The notes under the pieces are model-generated. The model worked only from the letters and a program-made list of their open reading frames with translations. It was not told where the DNA came from and did no database searches. Below, in pieces: positions 26,620-39,404 of a stretch of DNA of 64,000 nt (its first letter is position 1; every line of letters begins with the position of its first letter). The translations under genes and the position numbers were made by a program. The DNA lies in the NCBI RefSeq assembly GCF_048771995.1, contig NC_133060.1:118501-182500 (forward strand), read 5' to 3'. This DNA is from Taeniopygia guttata. Taxonomy: Eukaryota; Chordata; Aves; Passeriformes; Estrildidae.

Positions 26620-29600
26620 CCGGCTCAGGGCCACAGGACTCGGAGCGCAAACATCGGCTCTTTTCCCTGGGAAAAAAAACTCACCAGTCCAGGTTCCTGA
26701 TGTCAGTTTGTAGGGCTCCCCTGGGACTGTCAGGGCAGCACAAGTATGAGGTGGGGGCAGATCCTGTCTGGGACTTATCCTTCGATGTTCGGATTTTTTG
26801 CACTCAGCTACCCGCTCAGGGCCACAGGACTCGGAGCGCAAACATCGGCTCTTTTCCCTGGGAAAAAAAACTCACCAGTCCAGGTTCCTGATGTCAGTTT
26901 GTAGAACTCTTTTTGGACTCTCAGGGCAGCACAAGTATGAGGTGGGGGCAGCTCCTGTCTGGGACTTATCCTTCGATGTTCGGATTTTTTGCACTCAGCT
27001 GCCCGCTCAGGGCCCCAGGACTCGGAGCGCAAACATCGGCTCTTTTCCCTGGGAAAAAAAACTCACCAGTCCAGGTTCCTGATGTCATTTTGTAGGACTC
27101 CCCTGGGACTGTCAGGGCAGCACAAGTATGAGGTGGGGGCAGCTCCTGTCTGGGACTTATCCTTCGATGTTCGGATTTTTGCGGTCAGCTGCCGGCTCAG
27201 GGCCACAGGACTCGGAGCGCAAACATCGGCTCTTTTCCCTGGGAAAGAAAACTCAGCAGTCCAGGTTCCTGATGTCAGTTTGTAGGGCTCTTTTTGGACT
27301 CTCAGGGCAGCACAAGTATGGGATGGGGGCAGCTCCTTTCTGGGACTTATCCTTCGATGTTCGGATTTTTTGCACTCAGCTGCCCGCTCAGGGCCACAGG
27401 ACTCGGAGCGCAAACATCGGCTCTTTTCCCTGGGAAAAAAAACTCACCAGTCCAGGTTCCTGATGTCAGTTTGTAGGGCTCCCCTGGGACTGTCAGGGTA
27501 GCACAAGTATGAGGTGGGGGCAGATCCTGTCTGGGACTTATCCTTCGATGTTCGGATTTTTTGCGGTCAGCTGCCGGCTCAGGGCCACAGGACTCGGAGC
27601 GCAAACATCGGCTCTTTTCCCTGGGAAAGAAAACTCACCAGTCCAGGTTCCTGATGTCAGTTTGTAGGGCTCCCCTGGGACTCTCAGGGCAGCACAAGTA
27701 TGAGGTGGGGGCAGCTCCTGTCTGGGACTTATCCTTCGATGTTCCGATTTTTTGCGGTCAGCTGCCGGCTCAGGGCCACAGGAGTCGGAGCGCAAACATC
27801 GGCTCTTTTCCCTGGGAAAAAAAACTCACCAGTCCAGGTTCCTGATGTCAGTTTGTAGGGCTCCCCTGGGACTGTCAGGGTAGCACAAGTATGAGGTGGG
27901 GGCAGCTCCTGTCTGGGACTTATCCTTCGATGTTCCGATTTTTTGCAGTCAGCTGCCGGCTCCGGGCCACAGGACTCGGAGCGCAAACATCGGCTCTTTT
28001 CCCTGGGAAAGAAAACTCACCAGTCCAGGTTCCTGATGTCAGTTTGTAGTGCTCCCCTGGGACTTCCAGGGCAGCACAAGTATGAGGTGGGGGCAGCTCC
28101 TGTCTGGGACTTATCCTTCGATGTTCGGATTTTTTGCGGTCAGCTGCCGGCTCAGGGCCACAGGACTCGGAGCGCAAACATCGGCTCTTTTCCCTGGGAA
28201 AGAAAACTCACCAGTCCAGGTTCCTGATGTCAGTTTGTAGGGCTCCCCTGGGACTGTCAGGGCAGCACAAGTATGAGGTGGGGGCAGATCCTGTCTGGGA
28301 CTTATCCTTCGATGTTCGGATTTTTTGCACTCAGCTACCCGCTCAGGGCCACAGGACTCGGAGCGCAAACATCGGCTCTTTTCCCTGGGGAAAAAAACTC
28401 ACCAGTCCAGGTTCCTGATGTCAGTTTGTAGAACTCTTTTTGGACTCTCAGGGCAGCACAAGTATGAGGTGGGGGCAGCTCCTGTCTGGGACTTATCCTT
28501 CGATGTTCGGATTTTTTGCACTCAGCTGCCCGCTCAGGGCCCCAGGACTCGGAGCGCAAACATCGGCTCTTTTCCCTGGGAAAAAAAACTCACCAGTCCA
28601 GGTTCCTGATGTCATTTTGTAGGACTCCCCTGGGACTGTCAGGGCAGCACAAGTATGAGGTGGGGGCAGCTCCTGTCTGGGACTTATCCTTCGATGTTCG
28701 GATTTTTGCGGTCAGCTGCCGGCTCAGGGCCACAGGACTCGGAGCGCAAACATCGGCTCTTTTCCCTGGGAAAGAAAACTCAGCAGTCCAGGTTCCTGAT
28801 GTCAGTTTGTAGGGCTCTTTTTGGACTCTCAGGGCAGCACAAGTATGAGGTGGGGGCAGCTCCTGTCTGGGACTTATCCTTCGATGTTCGGATTTTTTGC
28901 ACTCAGCTGCCCGCTCAGGGCCACAGGACTCGGAGCGCAAACATCGGCTCTTTTCCCTGGGAAAAAAAACTCACCAGTCCAGGTTCCTGATGTCAGTTTG
29001 TAGGGCTCCCCTGGGACTGTCAGGGTAGCACAAGTATGAGGTGGGGGCAGATCCTGTCTGGGACTTATCCTTCGATGTTCGGATTTTTTGCGGTCAGCTG
29101 CCGGCTCAGGGCCACAGGAGTCGGAGCGCAAACATCGGCTCTTTTCCCTGGGAAAAAAAACTCACCAGTCCAGGTTCCTGATGTCAGTTTGTAGGGCTCC
29201 CCTGGGACTCTCAGGGCAGCACAAGTATGAGGTGGGGGCAGCTCCTGTCTGGGACATATCCTTCGATGTTCCGATTTTTTGCAGTCAGCTGCCCGCTCGG
29301 GGCCACAGGACTCGGAGCGCAAACATCGGCTCTTTTCCCTGGGAAAAAAAACTCACCAGTCCAGGTTCCTGATGTCAGTTTGTAGGGCTCCCCTGGGACT
29401 GTCAGGGCAGCACAAGTATGAGGTGGGGGCAGATCCTGTCTGGGACTTATCCTTCGATGTTCGGATTTTTTGCACTCAGCTGCCAGCTCATGGCCACAGG
29501 ACTCGGAGCGCAAACATCGGCTCTTTTCCCTGGGAAAAAAAACTCACCAGTCCAGGTTCCTGATGTCAGTTTGTAGGGCTCCCCTGGGACTGTCAGGGCA

Positions 29601-32600
29601 GCACAAGTATGAGGTGGGGGCAGCTCCTGTCTGGGACATATCCTTCGATGTTCCGATTTTTTGCAGTCAGCTGCCCGCTCGGGGCCACAGGACTCGGAGC
29701 GCAAACATCGGCTCTTTTCCCTGGGAAAAAAAACTCACCAGTCCAGGTTCCTGATGTCAGTTTGTAGGGCTCCCCTGGGACTGTCAGGGCAGCACAAGTA
29801 TGAGGTGGGGGCAGATCCTGTCTGGGACTTATCCTTCGATGTTCGGATTTTTTGCACTCAGCTGCCCGCTCAGGGCCACAGGACTCGGAGCGCAAACATC
29901 GGCTCTTTTCCCTGGGAAAGAAAACTCACCAGTCCAGGTTCCTGATGTCAGTTTGTAGGGCTCCGCTGGGACTGTCAGGGCAGCACAAGTATGAGGTGGG
30001 GGCAGCTCCTGTCTGGGACTTATCCTTCGATGTTCGGATTTTTTGCGGTCAGGTGCCGGCTCAGGGCCACAGGACTCGGAGCGCAAACATCGGCTCTTTT
30101 CCCTGGGAAAAAAAACTCACCAGTCCAGGTTCCTGATGTCATTTTGTAGGGCTCCCCTGGGACTGTCAGGGTAGCACAAGTATGAGGTGGGGGCAGCTCC
30201 TGTCTGGGACTTATCCTTCGATGTTCGGATTTTTGCGGTTAGCTGCCGGCTCAGGGCCACAGGACTCGGAGCGCAAACATCGGCTCTTTTCCCTGGGAAA
30301 AAAAACTCACCAGTCCAGGTTCCTGATGTCATTTTGTAGGGCTCCGCTGGGACTGGCAGGGTAGCACAAGTATGAGGTGGGGGCAGCTCCTGTCTGGGAC
30401 TTATCCTTCGATGTTTGGATTTTTGCTGTCAGCTGCCGGCTCAGGGCCACAGGAGTCGGAGCGCAAACATCGGCTCTTTTCCCTGGGAAAGAAAACTCAC
30501 CAGTCCAGGTTCCTGATGTCAGTTTGTAGAACTCTTTTTGGACTGTCAGGGCAGCACAAGTATGAGGTGGGGGCAGCTCCTGTCTGGGACTTATCCTTCG
30601 ATGTTCCGATTTTTTGCACTCAGCTGCCGGCTCAGGGCCACAGGACTCGGAGCGCAAACATCGGCTCTTTTCCCTGGGAAAGAAAACTCACCAGTCCAGG
30701 TTCCTGATGTCAGTTTGTAGGGCTCCCCTGGGACTGTCAGGGCAGCACAAGTATGAGGTGGGGGCAGATCCTGTCTGGGACATATCCTTCGATGTTCCGA
30801 TTTTTGCACTCAGCTGCCGGCTCAGGGCCACAGGACTCGGAGCGCAAACATCGGCTCTTTTCCCTGGGAAAGAAAACTCACCAGTCCAGGTTCCTGATGT
30901 CAGTTTGTAGAACTCTTTTTGGACTGTCAGGGCAGCACAAGTATGAGGTGGGGGCAGCTCCTGTCTGGGACTTATCCTTCGATGTTTGGATTTTTTGCGG
31001 TCAGCTTCCGGCTCAGGGCCACAGGACTCGGAGCGCAAACATCGGCTCTTTTCCCTGGGAAAAAAAACTCACCAGTCCAGGTTCCTGATGTCAGTTTGTA
31101 GAGCTCCCCTGGGACTCTCAGGGCAGCACAAGTATGAGGTGGGGGCAGCTCCTGTCTGGGACATATCCTTCGATGTTCCGATTTTTTGCAGTCAGCTGCC
31201 CGCTCGGGGCCACAGGACTCGGAGCGCAAACATCGGCTCTTTTCCCTGGGAAAAAAAACTCACCAGTCCAGGTTCCTGATGTCAGTTTGTAGGGCTCCCC
31301 TGGGACTGTCAGGGCAGCACAAGTATGAGGTGGGGGCAGCTCCTGTCTGGGACTTATCCTTCGATGTTCGGATTTTTTGCACTCAGCTGCCAGCTCATGG
31401 CCACAGGACTCGGAGCGCAAACATCGGCTCTTTTCCCTGGGAAAGAAAACTCACCAGTCCAGGTTCCTGATGTCAGTTTGTAGGGCTCCCCTGGGACTAT
31501 CAGGGCAGCACAAGTATGAGGTGGGGGCAGCTCCTGTCTGGGACTTATCCTTCGATGTTCGGATTTTTTGCACTCAGCTCCCAGCCCAGGGCCACAGGAC
31601 TCGGAGCGCAAACATCGGCTCTTTTCCCTGGGAAAAAAAACTCACCAGTCCAGGTTCCTGATGTCAGTTTGTAGGGCTCCCCTGGGACTGTCAGGGCAGC
31701 ACAAGTATGAGGTGGGGGCAGCTCCTGTCTGGGACTTATCCTTCGATGTTCGGATTTTTTGCAGTCAGGTGCCGGCTCAGGGCCACAGGACTCGGAGCGC
31801 AAACATCGGCTCTTTTCCCTGGGAAAAAAAACTCACCAGTCCAGGTTCCTGATGTCAGTTTGTAGGGCTCCCCTGGGACTGTCAGGGCAGCACAAGTATG
31901 AGGTGGGGGCAGATCCTGTCTGGGACTTATCCTTCGATGTTCGGATTTTTTGCACTCAGCTACCCGCTCAGGGCCACAGGACTCGGAGCGCAAACATCGG
32001 CTCTTTTCCCTGGGAAAAAAAACTCACCAGTCCAGGTTCCTGATGTCAGTTTGTAGAACTCTTTTTGGACTCTCAGGGCAGCACAAGTATGAGGTGGGGG
32101 CAGCTCCTGTCTGGGACTTATCCTTCGATGTTCGGATTTTTTGCACTCAGCTGCCCGCTCAGGGCCCCAGGACTCGGAGCGCAAACATCGGCTCTTTTCC
32201 CTGGGAAAAAAAACTCACCAGTCCAGGTTCCTGATGTCATTTTGTAGGACTCCCCTGGGACTGTCAGGGCAGCACAAGTATGAGGTGGGGGCAGCTCCTG
32301 TCTGGGACTTATCCTTCGATGTTCGGATTTTTGCGGTCAGCTGCCGGCTCAGGGCCACAGGACTCGGAGCGCAAACATCGGCTCTTTTCCCTGGGAAAGA
32401 AAACTCAGCAGTCCAGGTTCCTGATGTCAGTTTGTAGGGCTCTTTTTGGACTCTCAGGGCAGCACAAGTATGGGATGGGGGCAGCTCCTTTCTGGGACTT
32501 ATCCTTCGATGTTCGGATTTTTTGCACTCAGCTGCCCGCTCAGGGCCACAGGACTCGGAGCGCAAACATCGGCTCTTTTCCCTGGGAAAAAAAACTCACC

Positions 32601-35600
32601 AGTCCAGGTTCCTGATGTCAGTTTGTAGGGCTCCCCTGGGACTGTCAGGGTAGCACAAGTATGAGGTGGGGGCAGATCCTGTCTGGGACTTATCCTTCGA
32701 TGTTCGGATTTTTTGCGGTCAGCTGCCGGCTCAGGGCCACAGGACTCGGAGCGCAAACATCGGCTCTTTTCCCTGGGAAAGAAAACTCACCAGTCCAGGT
32801 TCCTGATGTCAGTTTGTAGGGCTCCCCTGGGACTCTCAGGGCAGCACAAGTATGAGGTGGGGGCAGCTCCTGTCTGGGACTTATCCTTCGATGTTCCGAT
32901 TTTTTGCGGTCAGCTGCCGGCTCAGGGCCACAGGAGTCGGAGCGCAAACATCGGCTCTTTTCCCTGGGAAAAAAAACTCACCAGTCCAGGTTCCTGATGT
33001 CAGTTTGTAGGGCTCCCCTGGGACTGTCAGGGTAGCACAAGTATGAGGTGGGGGCAGCTCCTGTCTGGGACTTATCCTTCGATGTTCCGATTTTTTGCAG
33101 TCAGCTGCCGGCTCCGGGCCACAGGACTCGGAGCGCAAACATCGGCTCTTTTCCCTGGGAAAGAAAACTCACCAGTCCAGGTTCCTGATGTCAGTTTGTA
33201 GTGCTCCCCTGGGACTTCCAGGGCAGCACAAGTATGAGGTGGGGGCAGCTCCTGTCTGGGACTTATCCTTCGATGTTCGGATTTTTTGCGGTCAGCTGCC
33301 GGCTCAGGGCCACAGGACTCGGAGCGCAAACATCGGCTCTTTTCCCTGGGAAAGAAAACTCACCAGTCCAGGTTCCTGATGTCAGTTTGTAGGGCTCCCC
33401 TGGGACTGTCAGGGCAGCACAAGTATGAGGTGGGGGCAGATCCTGTCTGGGACTTATCCTTCGATGTTCGGATTTTTTGCACTCAGCTACCCGCTCAGGG
33501 CCACAGGACTCGGAGCGCAAACATCGGCTCTTTTCCCTGGGGAAAAAAACTCACCAGTCCAGGTTCCTGATGTCAGTTTGTAGAACTCTTTTTGGACTCT
33601 CAGGGCAGCACAAGTATGAGGTGGGGGCAGCTCCTGTCTGGGACTTATCCTTCGATGTTCGGATTTTTTGCACTCAGCTGCCCGCTCAGGGCCCCAGGAC
33701 TCGGAGCGCAAACATCGGCTCTTTTCCCTGGGAAAAAAAACTCACCAGTCCAGGTTCCTGATGTCATTTTGTAGGACTCCCCTGGGACTGTCAGGGCAGC
33801 ACAAGTATGAGGTGGGGGCAGCTCCTGTCTGGGACTTATCCTTCGATGTTCGGATTTTTGCGGTCAGCTGCCGGCTCAGGGCCACAGGACTCGGAGCGCA
33901 AACATCGGCTCTTTTCCCTGGGAAAGAAAACTCAGCAGTCCAGGTTCCTGATGTCAGTTTGTAGGGCTCTTTTTGGACTCTCAGGGCAGCACAAGTATGA
34001 GGTGGGGGCAGCTCCTGTCTGGGACTTATCCTTCGATGTTCGGATTTTTTGCACTCAGCTGCCCGCTCAGGGCCACAGGACTCGGAGCGCAAACATCGGC
34101 TCTTTTCCCTGGGAAAAAAAACTCACCAGTCCAGGTTCCTGATGTCAGTTTGTAGGGCTCCCCTGGGACTGTCAGGGTAGCACAAGTATGAGGTGGGGGC
34201 AGATCCTGTCTGGGACTTATCCTTCGATGTTCGGATTTTTTGCGGTCAGCTGCCGGCTCAGGGCCACAGGAGTCGGAGCGCAAACATCGGCTCTTTTCCC
34301 TGGGAAAAAAAACTCACCAGTCCAGGTTCCTGATGTCAGTTTGTAGGGCTCCCCTGGGACTCTCAGGGCAGCACAAGTATGAGGTGGGGGCAGCTCCTGT
34401 CTGGGACATATCCTTCGATGTTCCCATTTTTTGCAGTCAGCTGCCCGCTCGGGGCCACAGGACTCGGAGCGCAAACATCGGCTCTTTTCCCTGGGAAAAA
34501 AAACTCACCAGTCCAGGTTCCTGATGTCAGTTTGTAGGGCTCCCCTGGGACTGTCAGGGCAGCACAAGTATGAGGTGGGGGCAGATCCTGTCTGGGACTT
34601 ATCCTTCGATGTTCGGATTTTTTGCACTCAGCTGCCAGCTCATGGCCACAGGACTCGGAGCGCAAACATCGGCTCTTTTCCCTGGGAAAAAAAACTCACC
34701 AGTCCAGGTTCCTGATGTCAGTTTGTAGGGCTCCCCTGGGACTGTCAGGGCAGCACAAGTATGAGGTGGGGGCAGCTCCTGTCTGGGACATATCCTTCGA
34801 TGTTCCGATTTTTTGCAGTCAGCTGCCCGCTCGGGGCCACAGGACTCGGAGCGCAAACATCGGCTCTTTTCCCTGGGAAAAAAAACTCACCAGTCCAGGT
34901 TCCTGATGTCAGTTTGTAGGGCTCCCCTGGGACTGTCAGGGCAGCACAAGTATGAGGTGGGGGCAGATCCTGTCTGGGACTTATCCTTCGATGTTCGGAT
35001 TTTTTGCACTCAGCTGCCCGCTCAGGGCCACAGGACTCGGAGCGCAAACATCGGCTCTTTTCCCTGGGAAAGAAAACTCACCAGTCCAGGTTCCTGATGT
35101 CAGTTTGTAGGGCTCCGCTGGGACTGTCAGGGCAGCACAAGTATGAGGTGGGGGCAGCTCCTGTCTGGGACTTATCCTTCGATGTTCGGATTTTTTGCGG
35201 TCAGGTGCCGGCTCAGGGCCACAGGACTCGGAGCGCAAACATCGGCTCTTTTCCCTGGGAAAAAAAACTCACCAGTCCAGGTTCCTGATGTCATTTTGTA
35301 GGGCTCCCCTGGGACTGTCAGGGTAGCACAAGTATGAGGTGGGGGCAGCTCCTGTCTGGGACTTATCCTTCGATGTTTGGATTTTTTGCACTCAGCTGCC
35401 AGCTCAGGGCCACAGGACTCGGAGCGCAAACATCGGCTCTTTTCCCTGGGAAAAAAAACTCACCAGTCCAGGTTCCTGATGTCAGTTTGTAGGGCTCCCC
35501 TGGGACTCTCAGGGCAGCACAAGTATGAGGTGGGGGCAGATCCTGTCTGGGACTTATCCTTCGATGTTCCGATTTTTTGCAGTCAGCTGCCGGCTCAGGG

Positions 35601-37613
35601 CCACAGGAGTCGGAGCGCAAACATCGGCTCTTTTCCCTGGGAAAAAAAACTCACCAGTCCAGGTTCCTGATGTCAGTTTGTAGGGCTCCCCTGGGACTCT
35701 CAGGGCAGCACAAGTATGAGGTGGGGGCAGCTCCTGTCTGGGACATATCCTTCGATGTTCCGATTTTTTGCAGTCAGCTGCCCGCTCGGGGCCACAGGAC
35801 TCGGAGCGCATACATCGGCTCTTTTCCCTGGGAAAAAAAACTCACCAGTCCAGGTTCCTGATGTCAGTTTGTAGGGCTCCGCTGGGACTGTCAGGGCAGC
35901 ACAAGTATGAGGTGGGGGCAGATCCTGTCTGGGACTTATCCTTCTGTGTTCGGATTTTTGCGGTTAGCTGCCGGCTCAGGGCCACAGGACTCGGAGCGCA
36001 AACATCGGCTCTTTTCCCTGGGAAAAAAAACTCACCAGTCCAGGTTCCTGATGTCATTTTGTAGGGCTCCGCTGGGACTGGCAGGGTAGCACAAGTATGA
36101 GGTGGGGGCAGCTCCTGTCTGGGACTTATCCTTCGATGTTTGGATTTTTGCTGTCAGCTGCCGGCTCAGGGCCACAGGAGTCGGAGCGCAAACATCGGCT
36201 CTTTTCCCTGGGAAAGAAAACTCACCAGTCCAGGTTCCTGATGTCAGTTTGTAGAACTCTTTTTGGACTGTCAGGGCAGCACAAGTATGAGGTGGGGGCA
36301 GCTCCTGTCTGGGACTTATCCTTCGATGTTCCGATTTTTTGCACTCAGCTGCCGGCTCAGGGCCACAGGACTCGGAGCGCAAACATCGGCTCTTTTCCCT
36401 GGGAAAGAAAACTCACCAGTCCAGGTTCCTGATGTCAGTTTGTAGGGCTCCCCTGGGACTGTCAGGGCAGCACAAGTATGAGGTGGGGGCAGATCCTGTC
36501 TGGGAGTTATCCTTCGATGTTCCGATTTTTGCACTCAGCTGCCGGCTCAGGGCCACAGGACTCGGAGCGCAAACATCGGCTCTTTTCCCTGGGAAAGAAA
36601 ACTCACCAGTCCAGGTTCCTGATGTCAGTTTGTAGAACTCTTTTTGGACTGTCAGGGCAGCACAAGTATGAGGTGGGGGCAGCTCCTGTCTGGGACTTAT
36701 CCTTCGATGTTTGGATTTTTTGCGGTCAGCTTCCGGCTCAGGGCCACAGGACTCGGAGCGCAAACATCGGCTCTTTTCCCTGGGAAAAAAATCTCACCAG
36801 TCCAGGTTCCTGATGTCAGTTTGTAGAGCTCCCCTGGGACTCTCAGGGCAGCACAAGTATGAGGTGGGGGCAGCTCCTGTCTGGGACATATCCTTCGATG
36901 TTCCGATTTTTTGCAGTCAGCTGCCCGCTCGGGGCCACAGGACTCGGAGCGCAAACATCGGCTCTTTTCCCTGGGAAAAAAAACTCACCAGTCCAGGTTC
37001 CTGATGTCAGTTTGTAGGGCTCCCCTGGGACTGTCAGGGCAGCACAAGTATGAGGTGGGGGCAGCTCCTGTCTGGGACTTATCCTTCGATGTTCGGATTT
37101 TTTGCACTCAGCTGCCAGCTCATGGCCACAGGACTCGGAGCGCAAACATCGGCTCTTTTCCCTGGGAAAGAAAACTCACCAGTCCAGGTTCCTGATGTCA
37201 GTTTGTAGGGCTCCGCTGGGACTATCAGGGCAGCACAAGTATGAGGTGGGGGCAGCTCCTGTCTGGGACTTATCCTTCGATGTTCGGATTTTTTGCACTC
37301 AGCTCCCAGCCCAGGGCCACAGGACTCGGAGCGCAAACATCGGCTCTTTTCCCTGGGAAAAAAAACTCACCAGTCCAGGTTCCTGATGTCAGTTTGTAGG
37401 GCTCCCCTGGGACTGTCAGGGCAGCACAAGTATGAGGTGGGGGCAGCTCCTGTCTGGGACTTATCCTTCGATGTTCGGATTTTTTGCAGTCAGGTGCCGG
37501 CTCAGGGCCACAGGACTCGGAGCGCAAACATCGGCTCTTTTCCCTGGGAAAAAAAACTCACCAGTCCAGGTTCCTGATGTCAGTTTGTAGGGCTCCCCTG
37601 GGACTGTCAGGGT
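26620..37613. repeat. Largest higher-order duplication: about 5.2-5.3 kb, second copy with a 3-monomer insertion
   Basis: About 26,620-30,222 matches 31,772-35,374 at an offset of 5,152 bp (27 monomers with five single-base losses). About 30,225-31,888 then matches 35,950-37,613 at an offset of 5,725 bp. The two offsets differ by 573 bp, exactly three monomers. The simplest reading is one 27-mer block duplicated in tandem, with about 573 bp extra at 35,375-35,950 in the second copy. Shared markers include 'gggacttccagggcagc' (26,533, 28,060 and 33,212) and 'cagctcatggccac'. Within the first copy, 26,584-27,480 is also repeated at 28,111-29,010 (offset 1,527). Confidence 0.85.
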
Positions 37614-39355
37614 AGCACAAGTATGAGGTGGGGGCAGCTCCTGTCTGGGACTTATCCTTCGATGTTCGGATTTTTTGCACTCAGCTGCTGGCTCAGGGCC
37701 ACAGGACTCGGAGCGCAAACATCAGCTCTTTTCCCTGGGAAAAAAAACTCACCAGTCCAGGTTCCTGATGTCAGTTTGTAGGGCTCCCCTGGGACTGTCA
37801 GGGTAGCACAAATATGAGGTGGGGGCAGATCCTGTCTGGGACTTATCCTTCGATGTTCGGATTTTTTGCGGTCAGCTGCCGGCTCCGGGCCACAGGACTC
37901 GGAGCGCAAACATCGGCTCTTTTCCCTAGGAAAGAAAACTCACCAGTCCAGGTTCCTGATGTCAGTTTGTAGGGCTCCCCTGGGACTGTCAGGGCAGCAC
38001 AAGTATGAGGTGGGGGCAGATCCTGTCTGGGACTTATCCTTCGATGTTCGGATTTTTGCGGTCAGCTGCCGGCTCAGGGCCACAGGACTCGGAGCGCAAA
38101 CATCGGCTCTTTTCCCTGGGAAAGAAAACTCACCAGTCCAGGTTCCTGATGTCAGTTTGTAGAACTCTTTTTGGACTGTCAGGGCAGCACAAGTATGAGG
38201 TGGGGGCAGCTCCTGTCTGGGACTTATCCTTCGATGTTCGGATTTTTTGCACTCAGCTGCCCGCTCAGGGCCACAGGACTCGGAGCGCAAACATCGGCTC
38301 TTTTCCCTGGGAAAAAAAACTCACCAGTCCAGGTTCCTGATGTCAGTTTGTAGGGCTCCCCTGGGACTGTCAGGGCAGCACAAGTATGAGGTGGGGGCAG
38401 CTCCTGTCTGGGACATATCCTTCGATGTTCAGATTTTTTGCGGTCAGGTGCCGGCTCTGGGCCACAGGACTCGGAGCGCAAACATCGGCTCTTTCCCCTG
38501 GGAAAGAAAACTCACCAGTCCAGGTTCCTGATGTCAGTTTGTAGGGCTCCCCTGGGACTGTCAGGGTAGCACAAGTAGGAGGTGGGGGCAGATCCTGTCT
38601 GGGACTTATCCTTCGATGTTCGGATTTTTTGCAATCGGCTGCCGGCTCAGGGCCACAGGACTCGGAGCGCAAACATCGGCTCTTTTCCCTGGGAAAGAAA
38701 ACTCACCAGTCCAGGTTCCTGATGTCAGTTTGTAGAACTCTTTTTGGACTGTGAGGGCAGCACAAGTATGAGGTGGGGGCAGCTCCTGTCTGGGACTTAT
38801 CCTTCGATGTTCCGATTTTTGCACTCAGCTGCCGGCTCAGGGCCACAGGAGTCGGAGCGCAAACATCGGCTCTTTTCCCTGGGAAAAAAAACTCACCAGT
38901 CCAGGTTCCTGATGTCAGTTTGTAGAGCTCCCCTGGGACTCTCAGGGCAGCACAAGTATGAGGTGGGGGCAGCTCCTGTCTGGGACATATCCTTCGATGT
39001 TCCGATTTTTTGCAGTCAGCTGCCCGCTCGGGGCCACAGGACTCGGAGCGCAAACATCGGCTCTTTTCCCTGGGAAAAAAAACTCACCAGTCCAGGTTCC
39101 TGATGTCAGTTTGTAGGGCTCCCCTGGGACTGTCAGGGCAGCACAAGTATGAGGTGGGGGCAGCTCCTGTCTGGGACTTATCCTTCGATGTTCGGATTTT
39201 TTGCACTCAGCTGCCAGCTCATGGCCACAGGACTCGGAGCGCAAACATCGGCTCTTTTCCCTGGGAAAGAAAACTCACCAGTCCAGGTTCCTGATGTCAG
39301 TTTGTAGGGCTCCCCTGGGACTGTCAGGGCATCACAAGTTTATTCTCTTGGCCCA

Positions 39356-39404
39356 GTGGCCCTGAGCGGGCAGCTGATCGCAAAAAATCCAAACATCGAA
39401 GGAT
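39356..39404 (-). repeat. Inverted satellite fragment closing the array
   Basis: The segment starting gtggccctgagcgggcagct and running through 'caaaaaatccaaacatcgaaggat' is the reverse complement of part of the 191-bp monomer, with two or three mismatches. The last direct monomer breaks off at about 39,338 after 'gggcatcacaag'. About 16 bp of unrelated sequence separates the two orientations. Confidence 0.9.

Larger units (their letters stand above)
1..39340. repeat. 191-bp satellite DNA array (about 206 monomers, runs off the left edge)
   Basis: The same unit recurs without interruption from base 1. Landmarks such as ttatccttcgatgttc, gggccacaggactcggagcg and aactcaccagtccaggttcc repeat every 191 bp. 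Some units are 190 or 189 bp because the T run before tgc is shortened. Neighbouring monomers differ by a few substitutions. The main alternatives are ttccgatt/ttcggatt, cactcagc/cagtcagc/cggtcagc, gctcccctggg/gctctttttgg and gaaagaaaac/gaaaaaaaac. Both strands are open for 60-119 codons per monomer, but the period is not a multiple of three and frames shift at each junction, so these are not genes. The period equals that reported for the zebra finch satellite Tgut191A; identity with it is a guess from memory. A centromeric or pericentromeric role is inferred from array size and higher-order structure. Confidence 0.97.

Noticed and set aside
1..39300. Hundreds of overlapping 60-175-codon open frames on both strands, with peptides such as SERKHRLFSLGKKTHQSR
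   Set aside because: They are the translation of the satellite monomer in several frames, recur every 191 bp, and change frame at each junction. No splice or start context is shared beyond the repeat itself.
1..39340. CENP-B box in the satellite monomer
   Set aside because: The closest stretch, TTCGATGTTCCGA or TTCGATGTTCGGA, lacks the invariant A and the CGGG of the box. No other match was seen.
1..39340. CRISPR-like repeat array
   Set aside because: The repeats are contiguous 191-bp monomers without unique spacers, in a eukaryotic context.
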